From JAKPAM01 sp047601745 (lineage in GTDB: Bacteria > Pseudomonadota > Gammaproteobacteria > Burkholderiales > Burkholderiaceae_E), in contig JASGIS010000001.1 in NCBI GenBank assembly GCA_047601745.1, positions 4,836,001 through 4,900,000 on the forward strand: a stretch of 64,000 nt of DNA, given 5' to 3'. Below are positions 18,363 to 26,365 of the stretch, in pieces. Positions within the stretch are counted from its first letter, which is position 1; each line of letters begins with the position of its first letter. The notes below the pieces were generated by a model that saw only the letters and a program-made list of their open reading frames with translations, did not search any database and was not told where the DNA came from. Both the position numbers and the translations under genes were made by a program.

Positions 18363-18412
18363 CAGCGCCGACGTCGTTTGGTGTACCACTTCTAGCCGAT
18401 ACTTGCAGTGCG

Positions 18413-18428
18413 CATAATGTGTATTATG
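18413..18428. promoter_or_regulatory. CATAAT-GTGT-ATTATG inverted repeat
   Basis: A perfect 6-bp inverted repeat with a 4-base centre lies between the ZIP promoter and the 3' end of the toxin gene. A further palindrome TTTGATCAAA lies at 18439-18448. Both are AT-rich islands of unknown role. Confidence 0.35.
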
Positions 18429-18473
18429 TCAAATGCTGCTTTGATCAAACGTCTGTGGTGCGCCGTCGTCGAG

Positions 18474-18821
18474 CTATGGCAGCGCAAGAAAGTCACGAAG
18501 CCATCGATCGACTTCGCGCATCACGCCGGCGTCCACGACGCCTGCGACGTCGACGAGCCGGTCCCGCGTCACGGTTCGCGGCTGCTCGGTCATGGCGAAC
18601 GTTCGTTCCGTAAGAGACAGGCTCGGGCCATGCAGCAGCACATGATTTGGCCAACCCCGATCCCGTGATGTGCCCGGAACGACAATCGCTAGTGTGTCTG
18701 CCTGTTCGAGATAGAGGTCACTCGCCACGACGAGCACCGGGCGACGACCGGCCTGCTCCCGCCCGCGAACCGGATCGAGCTCTGCCCATACGACCATGCC
18801 TCGTCGGAGGTCAGTCAGCAT
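18474..18821 (-). CDS. mazF: MazF/PemK-type toxin (endoribonuclease)
   Basis: A 115-residue MazF/PemK/ChpA toxin, the usual length. The family start GMVVWAELDPVRGREQAGRRPVLVV is present in shortened form: RGREQAGRRPVLVVAS. The conserved arginine lies before the beta-strand, and the catalytic Thr/Ser region reads VVPGTSRDR. The C-terminus RDFLALP matches relatives. Such toxins cleave mRNA at short sequence motifs and halt growth when the antitoxin decays. The gene starts inside the antitoxin gene (11-bp overlap), giving translational coupling. Confidence 0.9.
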   Translation of the reverse strand: MLTDLRRGMVVWAELDPVRGREQAGRRPVLVVASDLYLEQADTLAIVVPGTSRDRGWPNHVLLHGPSLSLTERTFAMTEQPRTVTRDRLVDVAGVVDAGVMREVDRWLRDFLALP

Positions 18822-19041
18822 CCCGACCGTCGTCCAGCGTCACATCCCAGTCCAGAAACTCGTCCCGATACCCTTTGTCGGCGCTGCGGAACGCGCGCCC
18901 GAACGCCTCCATACGCTGGCGATGCTCATAGCCGTCGAGCAGTGCTTCGATCAGCTTGGATGCCGTCACACCGCGCTCCCGCGCGTCACGGTTGATCCGA
19001 TCACGCAGTTCGATCGGCACTTTGATCGTCGTCGTACCCAT
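18811..19041 (-). CDS. mazE: MazE-type ribbon-helix-helix antitoxin
   Basis: A 76-residue antitoxin. The N-terminal ribbon-helix-helix shows TTTIKVPIELRDRINRDARE followed by GVTASKLIEALLDGY. The acidic tail (DEFLDWDVTLDDGRDAD) is the likely toxin-binding segment. Toxin and antitoxin genes overlap by 11 bp. A perfect inverted repeat lies 18-38 bp upstream and overlaps the likely -35, as expected for autorepression. The -10 TATGCT (19048-19053) ends six bases before the ATG, so the mRNA may be leaderless. Confidence 0.88.
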   Translation of the reverse strand: MGTTTIKVPIELRDRINRDARERGVTASKLIEALLDGYEHRQRMEAFGRAFRSADKGYRDEFLDWDVTLDDGRDAD

Positions 19042-19059
19042 TCGAATAGCATACTCTCA

Positions 19060-19079
19060 GGTAGACCATGAGGTCTACC
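19060..19079 (-). promoter_or_regulatory. mazEF operator (perfect inverted repeat)
   Basis: GGTAGACC-ATGA-GGTCTACC is a perfect 8-bp inverted repeat with a 4-base centre. On the minus strand a TAGACC -35 lies inside it, 18 bp from a TATGCT -10 (19048-19053). Binding by the ribbon-helix-helix antitoxin here would block transcription of the module. Confidence 0.7.
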
Positions 19080-19179
19080 ATGAATCCACTGCAATGTATC
19101 CGCGGTGATCCGCCAGAGCTGAACCGTCGCGCCGCCAGGCCGCCGCGCATGCGCTCGAGCACTTGTTCGACCGATCCCT

Positions 19180-19926
19180 TCAGCCCTCGATCGGCTGCGG
19201 CAGGAACTTCGCGACCGTCCAGCCGCCGTCGACCGGCAGCACCGCGCCGTTGACGAAGCTCGCGCCCGAAGACGCCAGGAACGCGCAGGCGTGGCCGATT
19301 TCCTCGAGCTGCCCTACCCGTCCCATCGGGCACTGCTCGATCATCATCCGGTGCCACCACTTGTTGTTCTTGATCCGGTCGTCCGTTCCCGGGCTCCAGA
19401 TCAGGCCGGGCGCGATCGCGTTGACGCGGATGCCGTCACGACCGAACTCGGTCGCCAGCATCGTCGTGATGCCGATGACCGCCGACTTGGTCGGCACGTA
19501 GCCCGCGCTGACCGCGACGCCGGCGATGCCGAAGGCCGACGCGATGTTGACGATCGATCCGCGCGTCTTCTTCAGCTCCGGGATCGCCAGCCGGCACAGC
19601 CTGAGCACCGGCCGAACGTTGATCGAATAGAAGCGCTCGTAGTCGTCTTCGCTCGTCTCGAAGAACGGCTTGCCGTTGCCGACGCCGGCGTTGTTGACCA
19701 GCGTGTCGATCTTGCCGAACGCCGACAGGCAGCCCTGGATCGTCGCTTCGCAGCCGGCCTGCTCGCGCAGGTCGACGATCGCGTGCCGATAGTTGGCGTT
19801 CGACGTCAATGCCTCGGGCGCGGGCTTCTGGTCGACGCCGAAGACCTGGCAGCCGTTGTTCAGGAAAACCTGGGCGATCCCCAGGCCGACGCCCTGCGAA
19901 GAGCCCGTCACGATAACCGTCTGCAT
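19180..19926 (-). CDS. SDR family oxidoreductase
   Basis: A 248-residue classical short-chain dehydrogenase/reductase, probably NAD(P)-dependent. Visible are the cofactor motif TGSSQGVGLGI (near residue 7), NNAG in LVNNAGVG, the catalytic Ser of NIASAFG, and the YxxxK pair in GYVPTKSAV. The start at MQTVIVTG is supported by an AGGAGG ribosome site six bases upstream. An earlier in-frame ATG would overlap that site. It is the last gene of the minus-strand unit after the monooxygenase and acyl-CoA synthetase, so it probably oxidises or reduces an alcohol/ketone intermediate of the same pathway. Confidence 0.92.
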   Translation of the reverse strand: MQTVIVTGSSQGVGLGIAQVFLNNGCQVFGVDQKPAPEALTSNANYRHAIVDLREQAGCEATIQGCLSAFGKIDTLVNNAGVGNGKPFFETSEDDYERFYSINVRPVLRLCRLAIPELKKTRGSIVNIASAFGIAGVAVSAGYVPTKSAVIGITTMLATEFGRDGIRVNAIAPGLIWSPGTDDRIKNNKWWHRMMIEQCPMGRVGQLEEIGHACAFLASSGASFVNGAVLPVDGGWTVAKFLPQPIEG

Positions 19927-19988
19927 CCGAATCCTCCTGTTCAATCAATGAATGTCGAGATCGCGATCAGCCCGCGATCGGCTCGAGA

Positions 19989-21632
19989 TCAGTTCGCGAA
20001 GCGGTCGCGCTTGATCGAGATCCCCGCCTTTTCCCGGTCCCAGGCATCGGCGGTCAGTCCCTGGCCGCGCAGCACGTACTTCTCGACCTTCTGCGTCGGC
20101 GTGCGCGGCAGATCGACGACGATCCGCACGTAGCGCGGGATCATGAAATGCGCGAGGCGCGGCTTCAGGAACGCGATCAGCTCGGCCGGATCGATGCGCG
20201 CGCCCGGCGCCGGCGCGACCACCGCGAGCACGTCGTCCTCGGCCAGTTCGTTCGGCACCGCGACGACCGCGCATTCGCGGATCGCCGGATGCGCGAGGAT
20301 CTCGGCCTCGACCTCGAACGACGAGACGTTCTCGCCGCGCCGGCGGATCGCGTCCTTGAAGCGGTCGACGAAGAAGTAGTTGCCGCTCTCGTCGACGCGG
20401 AACGCATCGCCGGTATGGAACCAGCCGTTGCGCCAGGCCTGCGCGGTCGCTTCCGGATTCTTGAAATAGCCGGAGTTCAGCGCCCACGGCGCGTCGCTGC
20501 GGATGATCAGCTCGCCGACCGAGCCGGTCGGAACTTCGCGGTCGTGTTCGTCGACGATGCGCAGCTCGTTGCCGGGCCGGGCCTTGCCGCAGGTGCCCGG
20601 CGCGTCGGGGTTGCGCTCGGAGACGATCGGCGTGTTCAGCTCGGTCATGTTGAACAGCGTCCAGACGTCGACGCCGAAGCGCTCGGCGAAGACCTTGTAG
20701 TCGCCGGGCAGCGGAATCATCGTGACCTTCTTCAGCGAATGCGTGCGGTCCTCGTCCGACGGCGGCTGCCGGGACAGGAAACTCGACATCACGCCCAGCA
20801 GGATCGTGTACGTGGCCTGCGTCGCCCGCACGATCGGCCAGAAGCGCTCGGTCGAGAACTCGCCGCCCAGGCCGACCGAACCGCCGCGGTACAGCATCGC
20901 CAGCAGCGGCAGCGTCCCACCGATATGGAAGAACGGCAGGAAGCACAACACGCTGTCGTTCTCGTCGAGCATCGGATACGAGACCGGGCTCGCCATGTGC
21001 CACATGTGCGAGTACGAGCTGATGACGCCTTTCGAGCGTCCGGTCGTGCCGGACGTGTAGATGATCGATTGCGGGTCCCACGGCTCGATCGGCCGCGCCA
21101 GCTCGGGCACCTCCGACGGCGAGCGCTCCATCTCGTCGATCGGCACCTGGATCAGGCCGTCGACCGGCTCCCTCGCCGCGCCGACGACGACGGCCGTCTT
21201 CAGTTCGCCGCGGTCGATGCCGTCGAGGCGTTCCAGCAGATCCGCGTGGACGACGATCACCGACGCGCCGCCGTTGATCAGCACGTGCGACAGCACCCCG
21301 CCGCGATAAGCGGTGTTGATCGGTACGTAGACCGCGCCGAGCCAGTTGATCGCGAACCACGTGCGGACGATGTCGATCGTGTTCGGCAGCCACACGTTGA
21401 CCGTATCGCCCTGCTCGACGCCGAGCGCGGCCAAGCCGGCGGCCAGGCTTCTGACGGACACGCAGAAATCGCCGTAGCTGACCGTCGCGCCGTCCGGAAA
21501 GCGCAGGAACGGGCGATCGGGGTGGCGCGCGGCACGCTCTTCGAGCACGTAGCGCGAGACCGCTTCGGCGCGGCCGGGAATGCGGCTGGTCGGATTTCCC
21601 GCGGCAGCGGGGGCGTCGGATCGCAATGCCAT
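19989..21632 (-). CDS. acyl-CoA synthetase (AMP-forming)
   Basis: A 547-residue ANL-superfamily ligase that activates a carboxylic acid with ATP and CoA. The P-loop-like motif reads IIYTSGTTGRSKGV, the adenylate-binding segment WTLFNMTELNTP, and the hinge and C-terminal domain GNYFFVDRFKDAIRRRGENVSS and PTQKVEKY (catalytic Lys). The start at MALRSDAPA follows an AGGAGACATCCGG ribosome site; the longer in-frame extension is low-complexity. It lies between the monooxygenase and SDR genes on one strand. The substrate could be the acid released by the monooxygenase/SDR route. The exact acid cannot be told. Confidence 0.92.
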   Translation of the reverse strand: MALRSDAPAAAGNPTSRIPGRAEAVSRYVLEERAARHPDRPFLRFPDGATVSYGDFCVSVRSLAAGLAALGVEQGDTVNVWLPNTIDIVRTWFAINWLGAVYVPINTAYRGGVLSHVLINGGASVIVVHADLLERLDGIDRGELKTAVVVGAAREPVDGLIQVPIDEMERSPSEVPELARPIEPWDPQSIIYTSGTTGRSKGVISSYSHMWHMASPVSYPMLDENDSVLCFLPFFHIGGTLPLLAMLYRGGSVGLGGEFSTERFWPIVRATQATYTILLGVMSSFLSRQPPSDEDRTHSLKKVTMIPLPGDYKVFAERFGVDVWTLFNMTELNTPIVSERNPDAPGTCGKARPGNELRIVDEHDREVPTGSVGELIIRSDAPWALNSGYFKNPEATAQAWRNGWFHTGDAFRVDESGNYFFVDRFKDAIRRRGENVSSFEVEAEILAHPAIRECAVVAVPNELAEDDVLAVVAPAPGARIDPAELIAFLKPRLAHFMIPRYVRIVVDLPRTPTQKVEKYVLRGQGLTADAWDREKAGISIKRDRFAN

Positions 21633-21681
21633 CCGGATGTCTCCTGGTCGTTCGGCGACCGTTGCCGATCGCCCTCCGCGT

Positions 21682-23139
21682 TCAGCGGACGTTGAACTCT
21701 TCGAGCCTGGGGTGTTTGAGTCCCGCCTCGAACCGCGCGTAGGTCCAGGGCCAGGATACGACATTGCCCTGCTTGTCGTAGTACCAGCTCGTGCAGCCGC
21801 CGGTGACCCACACGGTGTCCTTCATCGCCGCCGTGATGTCCGCGTTGAACTTGTCGGTCGCTTCGCGGGTCGGCTCGACTTCCTTGTACGTGCCGGCGGC
21901 CAGTTCGGCGACCAGCTGCTCGATGAAGCCGATCTGGACCTCGGCCGTGCGCAGGTACGAGAAGTTGCCGATCGGGCTGTTGGGCCCGCCGACGAAGAAC
22001 AGGTTCGGAAACCCCGGAACGGCGACCGAGCGATAAGCGCGGCACGAGTCCTTCCAGAGCTCGTTCAGCGACACGCCGCCGGGGCCGATGATCTCGGTCG
22101 GCCGGAAGAACGCGAACGGATCGAAACCCGTCGCATAGACGATGATGTCCAGCTCGTGCAGCTTGCCGTCCTTCGTGCGCACGCCGCCCGCTTCGATCCG
22201 CTCGATCGGCGTGTCGACCAGGTGCGCGTTCGGCCGCTGGATGGCCGGATAGAACTTGTCCGAGACGATCAATCGCTTGCAGCCCGCCTGGTAGGACGGC
22301 GTCAAGCGGCGGCGCAGCTCCGGATCATGGACGTTCTTCTCCAGGTTCTCCTGGCACTGCCTGGCCATCTCGGCGAGCCCCTCGTCGTTCTCGCCGACCA
22401 GCGCCGACGCGAAGCGCTGGTTGAAGACGTCGTTCAGGTACTCGTAGAGATTCTTCATCTTCTCGGGGTCCTGCCGGAACGCGGCCTTCTTGTCCTCCGG
22501 GAACGGATTGTTCGGCACGCCGATGATCCACTGCGGCGTGCGCTGGAACAGCGAGACCTCGGCGACCTTGTCGACGATCGCCGGCAGGATCTGCGTGGCC
22601 GTCGAGCCGGTGCCGATGATGCCGACGCGCTTGCCGGCCAGCGGCACGCTGTGATCCCACTTCGAGCTGTGGAACGAGATGCCGGCGAAATCGTCCCTGC
22701 CCTCGATCTGCGGCAGCACCGGCTGGTGCAGGATGCCGGTCGCCAGGATCACGGCGTTGAACTGCCCCTGATCGCCCTTGGTGGTCTCGACCCGCCACTC
22801 GCCCTCTTCCTCGTACGTGATCCGCAGCACCTCGCTGGAGAGCTGGACGCGATCCAGGATGCCGCGCGCCTCGGCGACGCCGCGGAAGTACCGGTGGATC
22901 TCCGCTCCCGGCGAATACTCGTGCGTCCATTCGGGATTCGGGGCGAACGAGTAGCGGTACAGATGCGACGGCACGTCGCAGGCCAGACCCGGATACGTGT
23001 TGTCCCGCCACGTTCCGCCGACGTCGGCGGCGCGCTCGAAGATCATGAAAGGGATGGCCGCCTTCTGCAGGCTGACGGCCATTGCGATTCCGGACGCACC
23101 CGCGCCGACGATAGCCACTCTGAACGACTTGCGTCCCAT
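21682..23139 (-). CDS. flavin-containing monooxygenase (Baeyer-Villiger type)
   Basis: A 485-residue FAD/NADPH monooxygenase. The N-terminal Rossmann motif is VAIVGAGASGIAMA, the NADPH motif VGIIGTGSTATQ, and between them lies FAGISFHSSKWD, fitting the FxGxxxHxxxW fingerprint of type I Baeyer-Villiger monooxygenases. Such enzymes insert oxygen next to a ketone to give esters or lactones. It leads a minus-strand unit with the acyl-CoA synthetase (49 bp on) and SDR. The promoter has a perfect TTGACA -35 followed by a 34-bp palindrome. The substrate is probably a cyclic or branched ketone, inferred from neighbours. Confidence 0.9.
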   Translation of the reverse strand: MGRKSFRVAIVGAGASGIAMAVSLQKAAIPFMIFERAADVGGTWRDNTYPGLACDVPSHLYRYSFAPNPEWTHEYSPGAEIHRYFRGVAEARGILDRVQLSSEVLRITYEEEGEWRVETTKGDQGQFNAVILATGILHQPVLPQIEGRDDFAGISFHSSKWDHSVPLAGKRVGIIGTGSTATQILPAIVDKVAEVSLFQRTPQWIIGVPNNPFPEDKKAAFRQDPEKMKNLYEYLNDVFNQRFASALVGENDEGLAEMARQCQENLEKNVHDPELRRRLTPSYQAGCKRLIVSDKFYPAIQRPNAHLVDTPIERIEAGGVRTKDGKLHELDIIVYATGFDPFAFFRPTEIIGPGGVSLNELWKDSCRAYRSVAVPGFPNLFFVGGPNSPIGNFSYLRTAEVQIGFIEQLVAELAAGTYKEVEPTREATDKFNADITAAMKDTVWVTGGCTSWYYDKQGNVVSWPWTYARFEAGLKHPRLEEFNVR

Positions 23140-23166
23140 TGTCTTCCTCCATGGTCTTGGCGATCT

Positions 23167-23207
23167 ATACCGATCGATAGATTTATCTACTCATCGGTAT
23201 TTGTCAA
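23167..23207 (-). promoter_or_regulatory. promoter and 34-bp palindromic operator of the monooxygenase operon
   Basis: Minus-strand TTGACA (23202-23207) is followed after 16 bp by TAAATC. Directly downstream of the -35 lies a palindrome at 23167-23200: outer arms ATACCGAT/ATCGGTAT and inner arms TAGAT/ATCTA share one centre. The inner GTAGATAAAT half resembles the operator upstream of the TetR gene at 30496-31098. Confidence 0.6.
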
Positions 23208-23286
23208 GCACTCGATCATCATCCGACGGCGCCGGCCGTCCCCGAGGAGACGTTCTCGCGTTTCGCGCTCGTCGAGGAAAACCCGG

Positions 23287-23315
23287 TTGATCTCGACTTT
23301 ACCCAGTGGTAGATT
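23287..23315 (+). promoter_or_regulatory. promoter with embedded operator for the binding-protein gene
   Basis: TTGATC (23287-23292) and TAGATT (23310-23315) are spaced by 17 bp. Between and over them lies TTTACC-CAGT-GGTAGAT (23298-23314), an imperfect palindrome with the same GGTAGAT half-site as the operator near the TetR gene. A bound repressor would cover the spacer and -10. Confidence 0.5.
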
Positions 23316-23364
23316 TCACCCGCTCGCGGTAAAGCGGCTAACACGAACACTCATGGGGACAACA

Positions 23365-24579
23365 ATGATGCGTATCCGCATCCTTCTCGGCACGCTGGCG
23401 GCCTGCGCGCTGCCGTTCTTCCCGGCCCAGGCGGCCGAGCCTGCGCTGCGCATCGGCATCCTCGAAGACATGTCGGGGCCTTATGCCGACGTGTCGGGCC
23501 CCGGCTCGGTCGTCGCCGCCAGGATGGCGGTCGAGGATTTCGGTCCGGTGCTGGGCCGAAAGGTCGAGATCCTGTCGGCCGATCACCTGAACAAGGCCGA
23601 CGTCGGCACGTCGATCGCCAAGCGCTGGATCGACGTCGACGGCGTCGAGATGATCGCCGGCCTCGGCAATACGGCGACGGCGCTCGCCGTCCAGGGCATG
23701 ATGGGCGAGCGGGGCAAGATCAACATCGTCACCGGCGGCGGGTCCAGCGACTTCACCGGCAAGGCCTGCACGCCGACCTCGTTCCATTGGGTCTACGACA
23801 CCTACGCGCTGGCCAAGACCATCGGCACCGCGACGGTCCAGTCCGGCGCCAATACGTTCTACATGGTGCTGGCCGACTATTCGTTCGGCACGGCGATGTC
23901 GCGCGACGCGACGCGATTCGCGACCGCGGCCGGCGGCAAGTCGCTCGGCGAGGTCCGCGTGCCGCTGAACACGCCGGACATGAGCTCGTTCATCCTGCAG
24001 GCCCAGGCCTCGCGCGCCAAGGCGATCATGCTCGCGATCGCCGGTTCGGACCTGCAGAACTTCATCAAGCAGGCCAACGAGTTCAAGGTCTTCGACGGCG
24101 GGCAGAAGCTGGCTTCGTTCATCTCGTACGTCAACGACGTGCACGGGCTCGGCCTGGAGACCACCAAGGGCCTGCTGCTGGCCGAATCGTTCTACTGGGA
24201 CCTGGACGACCAGACGCGCGCGTTCTCCAAGCGCTTCTACGACCAGTTGAAGAAGATGCCGAACAGCATGCAGGCGGGCGTCTACAGCGGCGTCAAGCAC
24301 TACCTGACCGCCGTCAAGGCGGCCGGCACGACCGATTCGGCCAAGGTCGCCGCGAAGATGCGGGAGCTTCCCATCAACGACTTCATGACGCATGATGGAC
24401 GGGCCCGCGAGGACGGCCGGGTGCTGCGCGACTTCTATCTGTTCGAGACCAAGAGCCCGGCCGAATCGAAAGCCGAATGGGACGTCCTGAAACCGTTGAA
24501 GAAGCTCAGCGGCGACGAGGCGTTCCGCCCGCTTTCCGAAAGCGAATGCCCGCTGGTCAAGACCGCCCAGAAGAAATGA
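23365..24579 (+). CDS. Liv-type ABC transporter substrate-binding protein
   Basis: A 404-residue periplasmic binding protein of the LivJ/LivK (type I, Peripla_BP_6) fold. Residues 1-23 form a signal peptide ending FFPAQA-A. The mature start LRIGILEDMSGPYADVSGPG is typical, and later segments include GLGNTATALAVQGM and VLADYSFGTAMSRD. A slightly longer start at 23353 is possible. The chosen ATG has GGGGA five bases upstream. No permease or ATPase genes accompany it here, so it must use transporter parts encoded elsewhere. It is followed 16 bp later by an acyl-CoA synthetase gene and shares a divergent, probably TetR-controlled region with the monooxygenase operon. Confidence 0.9.
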   Translation: MMRIRILLGTLAACALPFFPAQAAEPALRIGILEDMSGPYADVSGPGSVVAARMAVEDFGPVLGRKVEILSADHLNKADVGTSIAKRWIDVDGVEMIAGLGNTATALAVQGMMGERGKINIVTGGGSSDFTGKACTPTSFHWVYDTYALAKTIGTATVQSGANTFYMVLADYSFGTAMSRDATRFATAAGGKSLGEVRVPLNTPDMSSFILQAQASRAKAIMLAIAGSDLQNFIKQANEFKVFDGGQKLASFISYVNDVHGLGLETTKGLLLAESFYWDLDDQTRAFSKRFYDQLKKMPNSMQAGVYSGVKHYLTAVKAAGTTDSAKVAAKMRELPINDFMTHDGRAREDGRVLRDFYLFETKSPAESKAEWDVLKPLKKLSGDEAFRPLSESECPLVKTAQKK

Positions 24580-24595
24580 CGACGAAGGAGAGTCC

Positions 24596-26236
24596 ATGTC
24601 CGCTCCCGTGATGCGATTCGGCGACCTGCCCGGTGACGCGGCCCGGCGCTGGCCCGACGGCACCGCGCTCAGCTTTCGCGGCGCGCGGCTGAGCTTCGGC
24701 GAGCTCGACCGGCAGGTCGACCGCATGGCGCGCGCGCTGCTCGCCCAGGGTATCGGCAAGGGCGACGTCATCGGCATGTGGATGACCAACCGGCTCGAGT
24801 TTCCGGTCGCGTTCTTCGCGGCCCAGCGGATCGGGGCCATCGTCGCGCCGATGAACACGCGCTACCGCGAGCACGACGTCGCCTACGCGCTGAAGCTGGC
24901 CGAGTGCAAGCTGCTGTTCGTCGTCGAGCGATCGGGGCCGGTCGAGTACGTCGAGATCCTCAAGGCCGTGCTCCCCGGCTTCGACGGACGTCGATTCGAC
25001 GGGGCGGCCGGTTTCCCGCACCTGAAGCAGATCGTCGTCGTCGGCGACGAGCCCGACGATGCGCCGGTCGCCTGGGAGCGCCTGCTGCAGCAGGCGGACG
25101 GCGTACCGGCCGACGCGCTCGCGAAGGCCGCCGCTGCGGTGGCGCCCGACGATCTCGCGCTGATCGTCTTCACGTCGGGCACGACCGGCAATCCCAAGGG
25201 CGTCACGCACGATCACAGCATCGTCCGCAACATCCGCGAACGGCACGAACAATGGCCGATCCGGGCCGGCGAGGCCGTGCTGTGCAACCTGCCGCTGTTC
25301 CATCTGTTCGGCATGTCCGACAACATGCTGGCGGGCACGCTGATCGGCACCCACCAGGTCCTGATGGACCTCTGGGATCCGGTCGAGGCGCTGCGCCTGA
25401 TCGAGAGCGAACGCATCGCCAGCCTGATGGCTTTCGAGACCCACTACGCCGACATCCTGCGCACGCAGGCAAGCGCCGGGAGGGATCTGTCCAGCGTCCG
25501 CTTCGGCGGCCTGCCGGCCGGCATGGAGAACTCCAACGCCGTCGCCGCCGAGGTGCAGAAGTCGCTGTGCCCGACCGTGTCCGGCTGGGGAATGTCGGAA
25601 GTCGGCTGCTACGTGTTCATGAGCACGCTCGACGACACGCTGGAGCAGCGCTGCACGACCTCGGGCCGGCCGATGCCGGGCCTGGAAGTCCGGATCGCCG
25701 ATCCGGTCACCGGGGCCGAGCGGCCGCCCGGCGTCGAGGGCGAGATCCTCGCCCGCGGCTACACGGTCATGCGCGGCTATTTCCGCGATCCGCAGGCCAC
25801 CGCCAACACGATCGACGCCGACGGATGGCTGCATTCGGGCGATCGCGGCTTCCTGCGGCCCGACGGCTTCATGCAGTTCCTCGGCCGCTACAAGGAGATG
25901 CTCAAGGTCGGCGGCGAGAACGTCTCGCCCGCGGCCCTCGAGCAGGAACTCGTCGAACTGGTGCCGTCGATCGAGCAGGTCGCGGTCGTCGGCGTGCCCG
26001 ATCCGCGGCTGATGGAGGTGCCCTGCGCGTACGTGATACCGAAGCCCGGCATGCAGTGCACGCTCGAGGAAGTGCAGGCGCGCTGCAAGGGCAAGATCGC
26101 GAGCTTCAAGATCCCGCGTTACGTCGTCGTCGTCCAGAACCTGCCGATGACCGCGTCGGGCAAGGTGCAGCGAGTGATGCTGCGCGACCGGGCCAGGCAG
26201 ACCGTCGCGCGATCCGGATCGTCGGACGCGACCTAG
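24596..26236 (+). CDS. AMP-dependent acyl-CoA synthetase (FadD3-like)
   Basis: A 546-residue ANL ligase that forms an acyl-CoA from a free acid, ATP and CoA. Motifs: IVFTSGTTGNPKGVTH (phosphate loop), SGWGMSEVG (adenine region), WLHSGDRGFLRPDG and FLGRYKEMLKVGGENVSP (hinge), and MTASGKVQRV with the catalytic lysine. An AAGGAG ribosome site precedes the ATG. It is co-directional with the binding protein 16 bp upstream, so import and activation of the same acid are probably co-expressed. It differs from the synthetase at 19989-21632, suggesting two acids or two stages. Confidence 0.92.
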   Translation: MSAPVMRFGDLPGDAARRWPDGTALSFRGARLSFGELDRQVDRMARALLAQGIGKGDVIGMWMTNRLEFPVAFFAAQRIGAIVAPMNTRYREHDVAYALKLAECKLLFVVERSGPVEYVEILKAVLPGFDGRRFDGAAGFPHLKQIVVVGDEPDDAPVAWERLLQQADGVPADALAKAAAAVAPDDLALIVFTSGTTGNPKGVTHDHSIVRNIRERHEQWPIRAGEAVLCNLPLFHLFGMSDNMLAGTLIGTHQVLMDLWDPVEALRLIESERIASLMAFETHYADILRTQASAGRDLSSVRFGGLPAGMENSNAVAAEVQKSLCPTVSGWGMSEVGCYVFMSTLDDTLEQRCTTSGRPMPGLEVRIADPVTGAERPPGVEGEILARGYTVMRGYFRDPQATANTIDADGWLHSGDRGFLRPDGFMQFLGRYKEMLKVGGENVSPAALEQELVELVPSIEQVAVVGVPDPRLMEVPCAYVIPKPGMQCTLEEVQARCKGKIASFKIPRYVVVVQNLPMTASGKVQRVMLRDRARQTVARSGSSDAT

Positions 26237-26277
26237 CCCCGGCCGGCCGCGGCGGTCGCTCGCCTGCCGCCGGGCTG

Positions 26278-26360
26278 CCGCGCCCGGCCCGGCCCAGCGG
26301 CCGCGTGTACGAGAGACTCCGTCGCTTCGACGGTGCCCGGACCGCCGCGCCCGGCCCGGC
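26278..26360. terminator. convergent 3' region with repeats and hairpin
   Basis: Between the acyl-CoA synthetase stop and the ureD stop, the 16-bp sequence CCGCGCCCGGCCCGGC occurs twice (26278-26293, 26345-26360). They flank a hairpin with stem CCGTCG/CGACGG (26319-26333). No U-tract follows, so termination here is only a guess from position. Confidence 0.3.
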
Positions 26361-26365
26361 GGCCG

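Noticed and set aside
18408..18668. An 86-codon plus-strand frame opposite the MazF gene
   Set aside because: Antisense to a well-supported toxin gene, no recognisable domain.
26237..26365. Space for a ureG or ureE gene after ureD
   Set aside because: Only 129 bp of repeats and a hairpin; far too short for either gene, and no fragment of them is visible.
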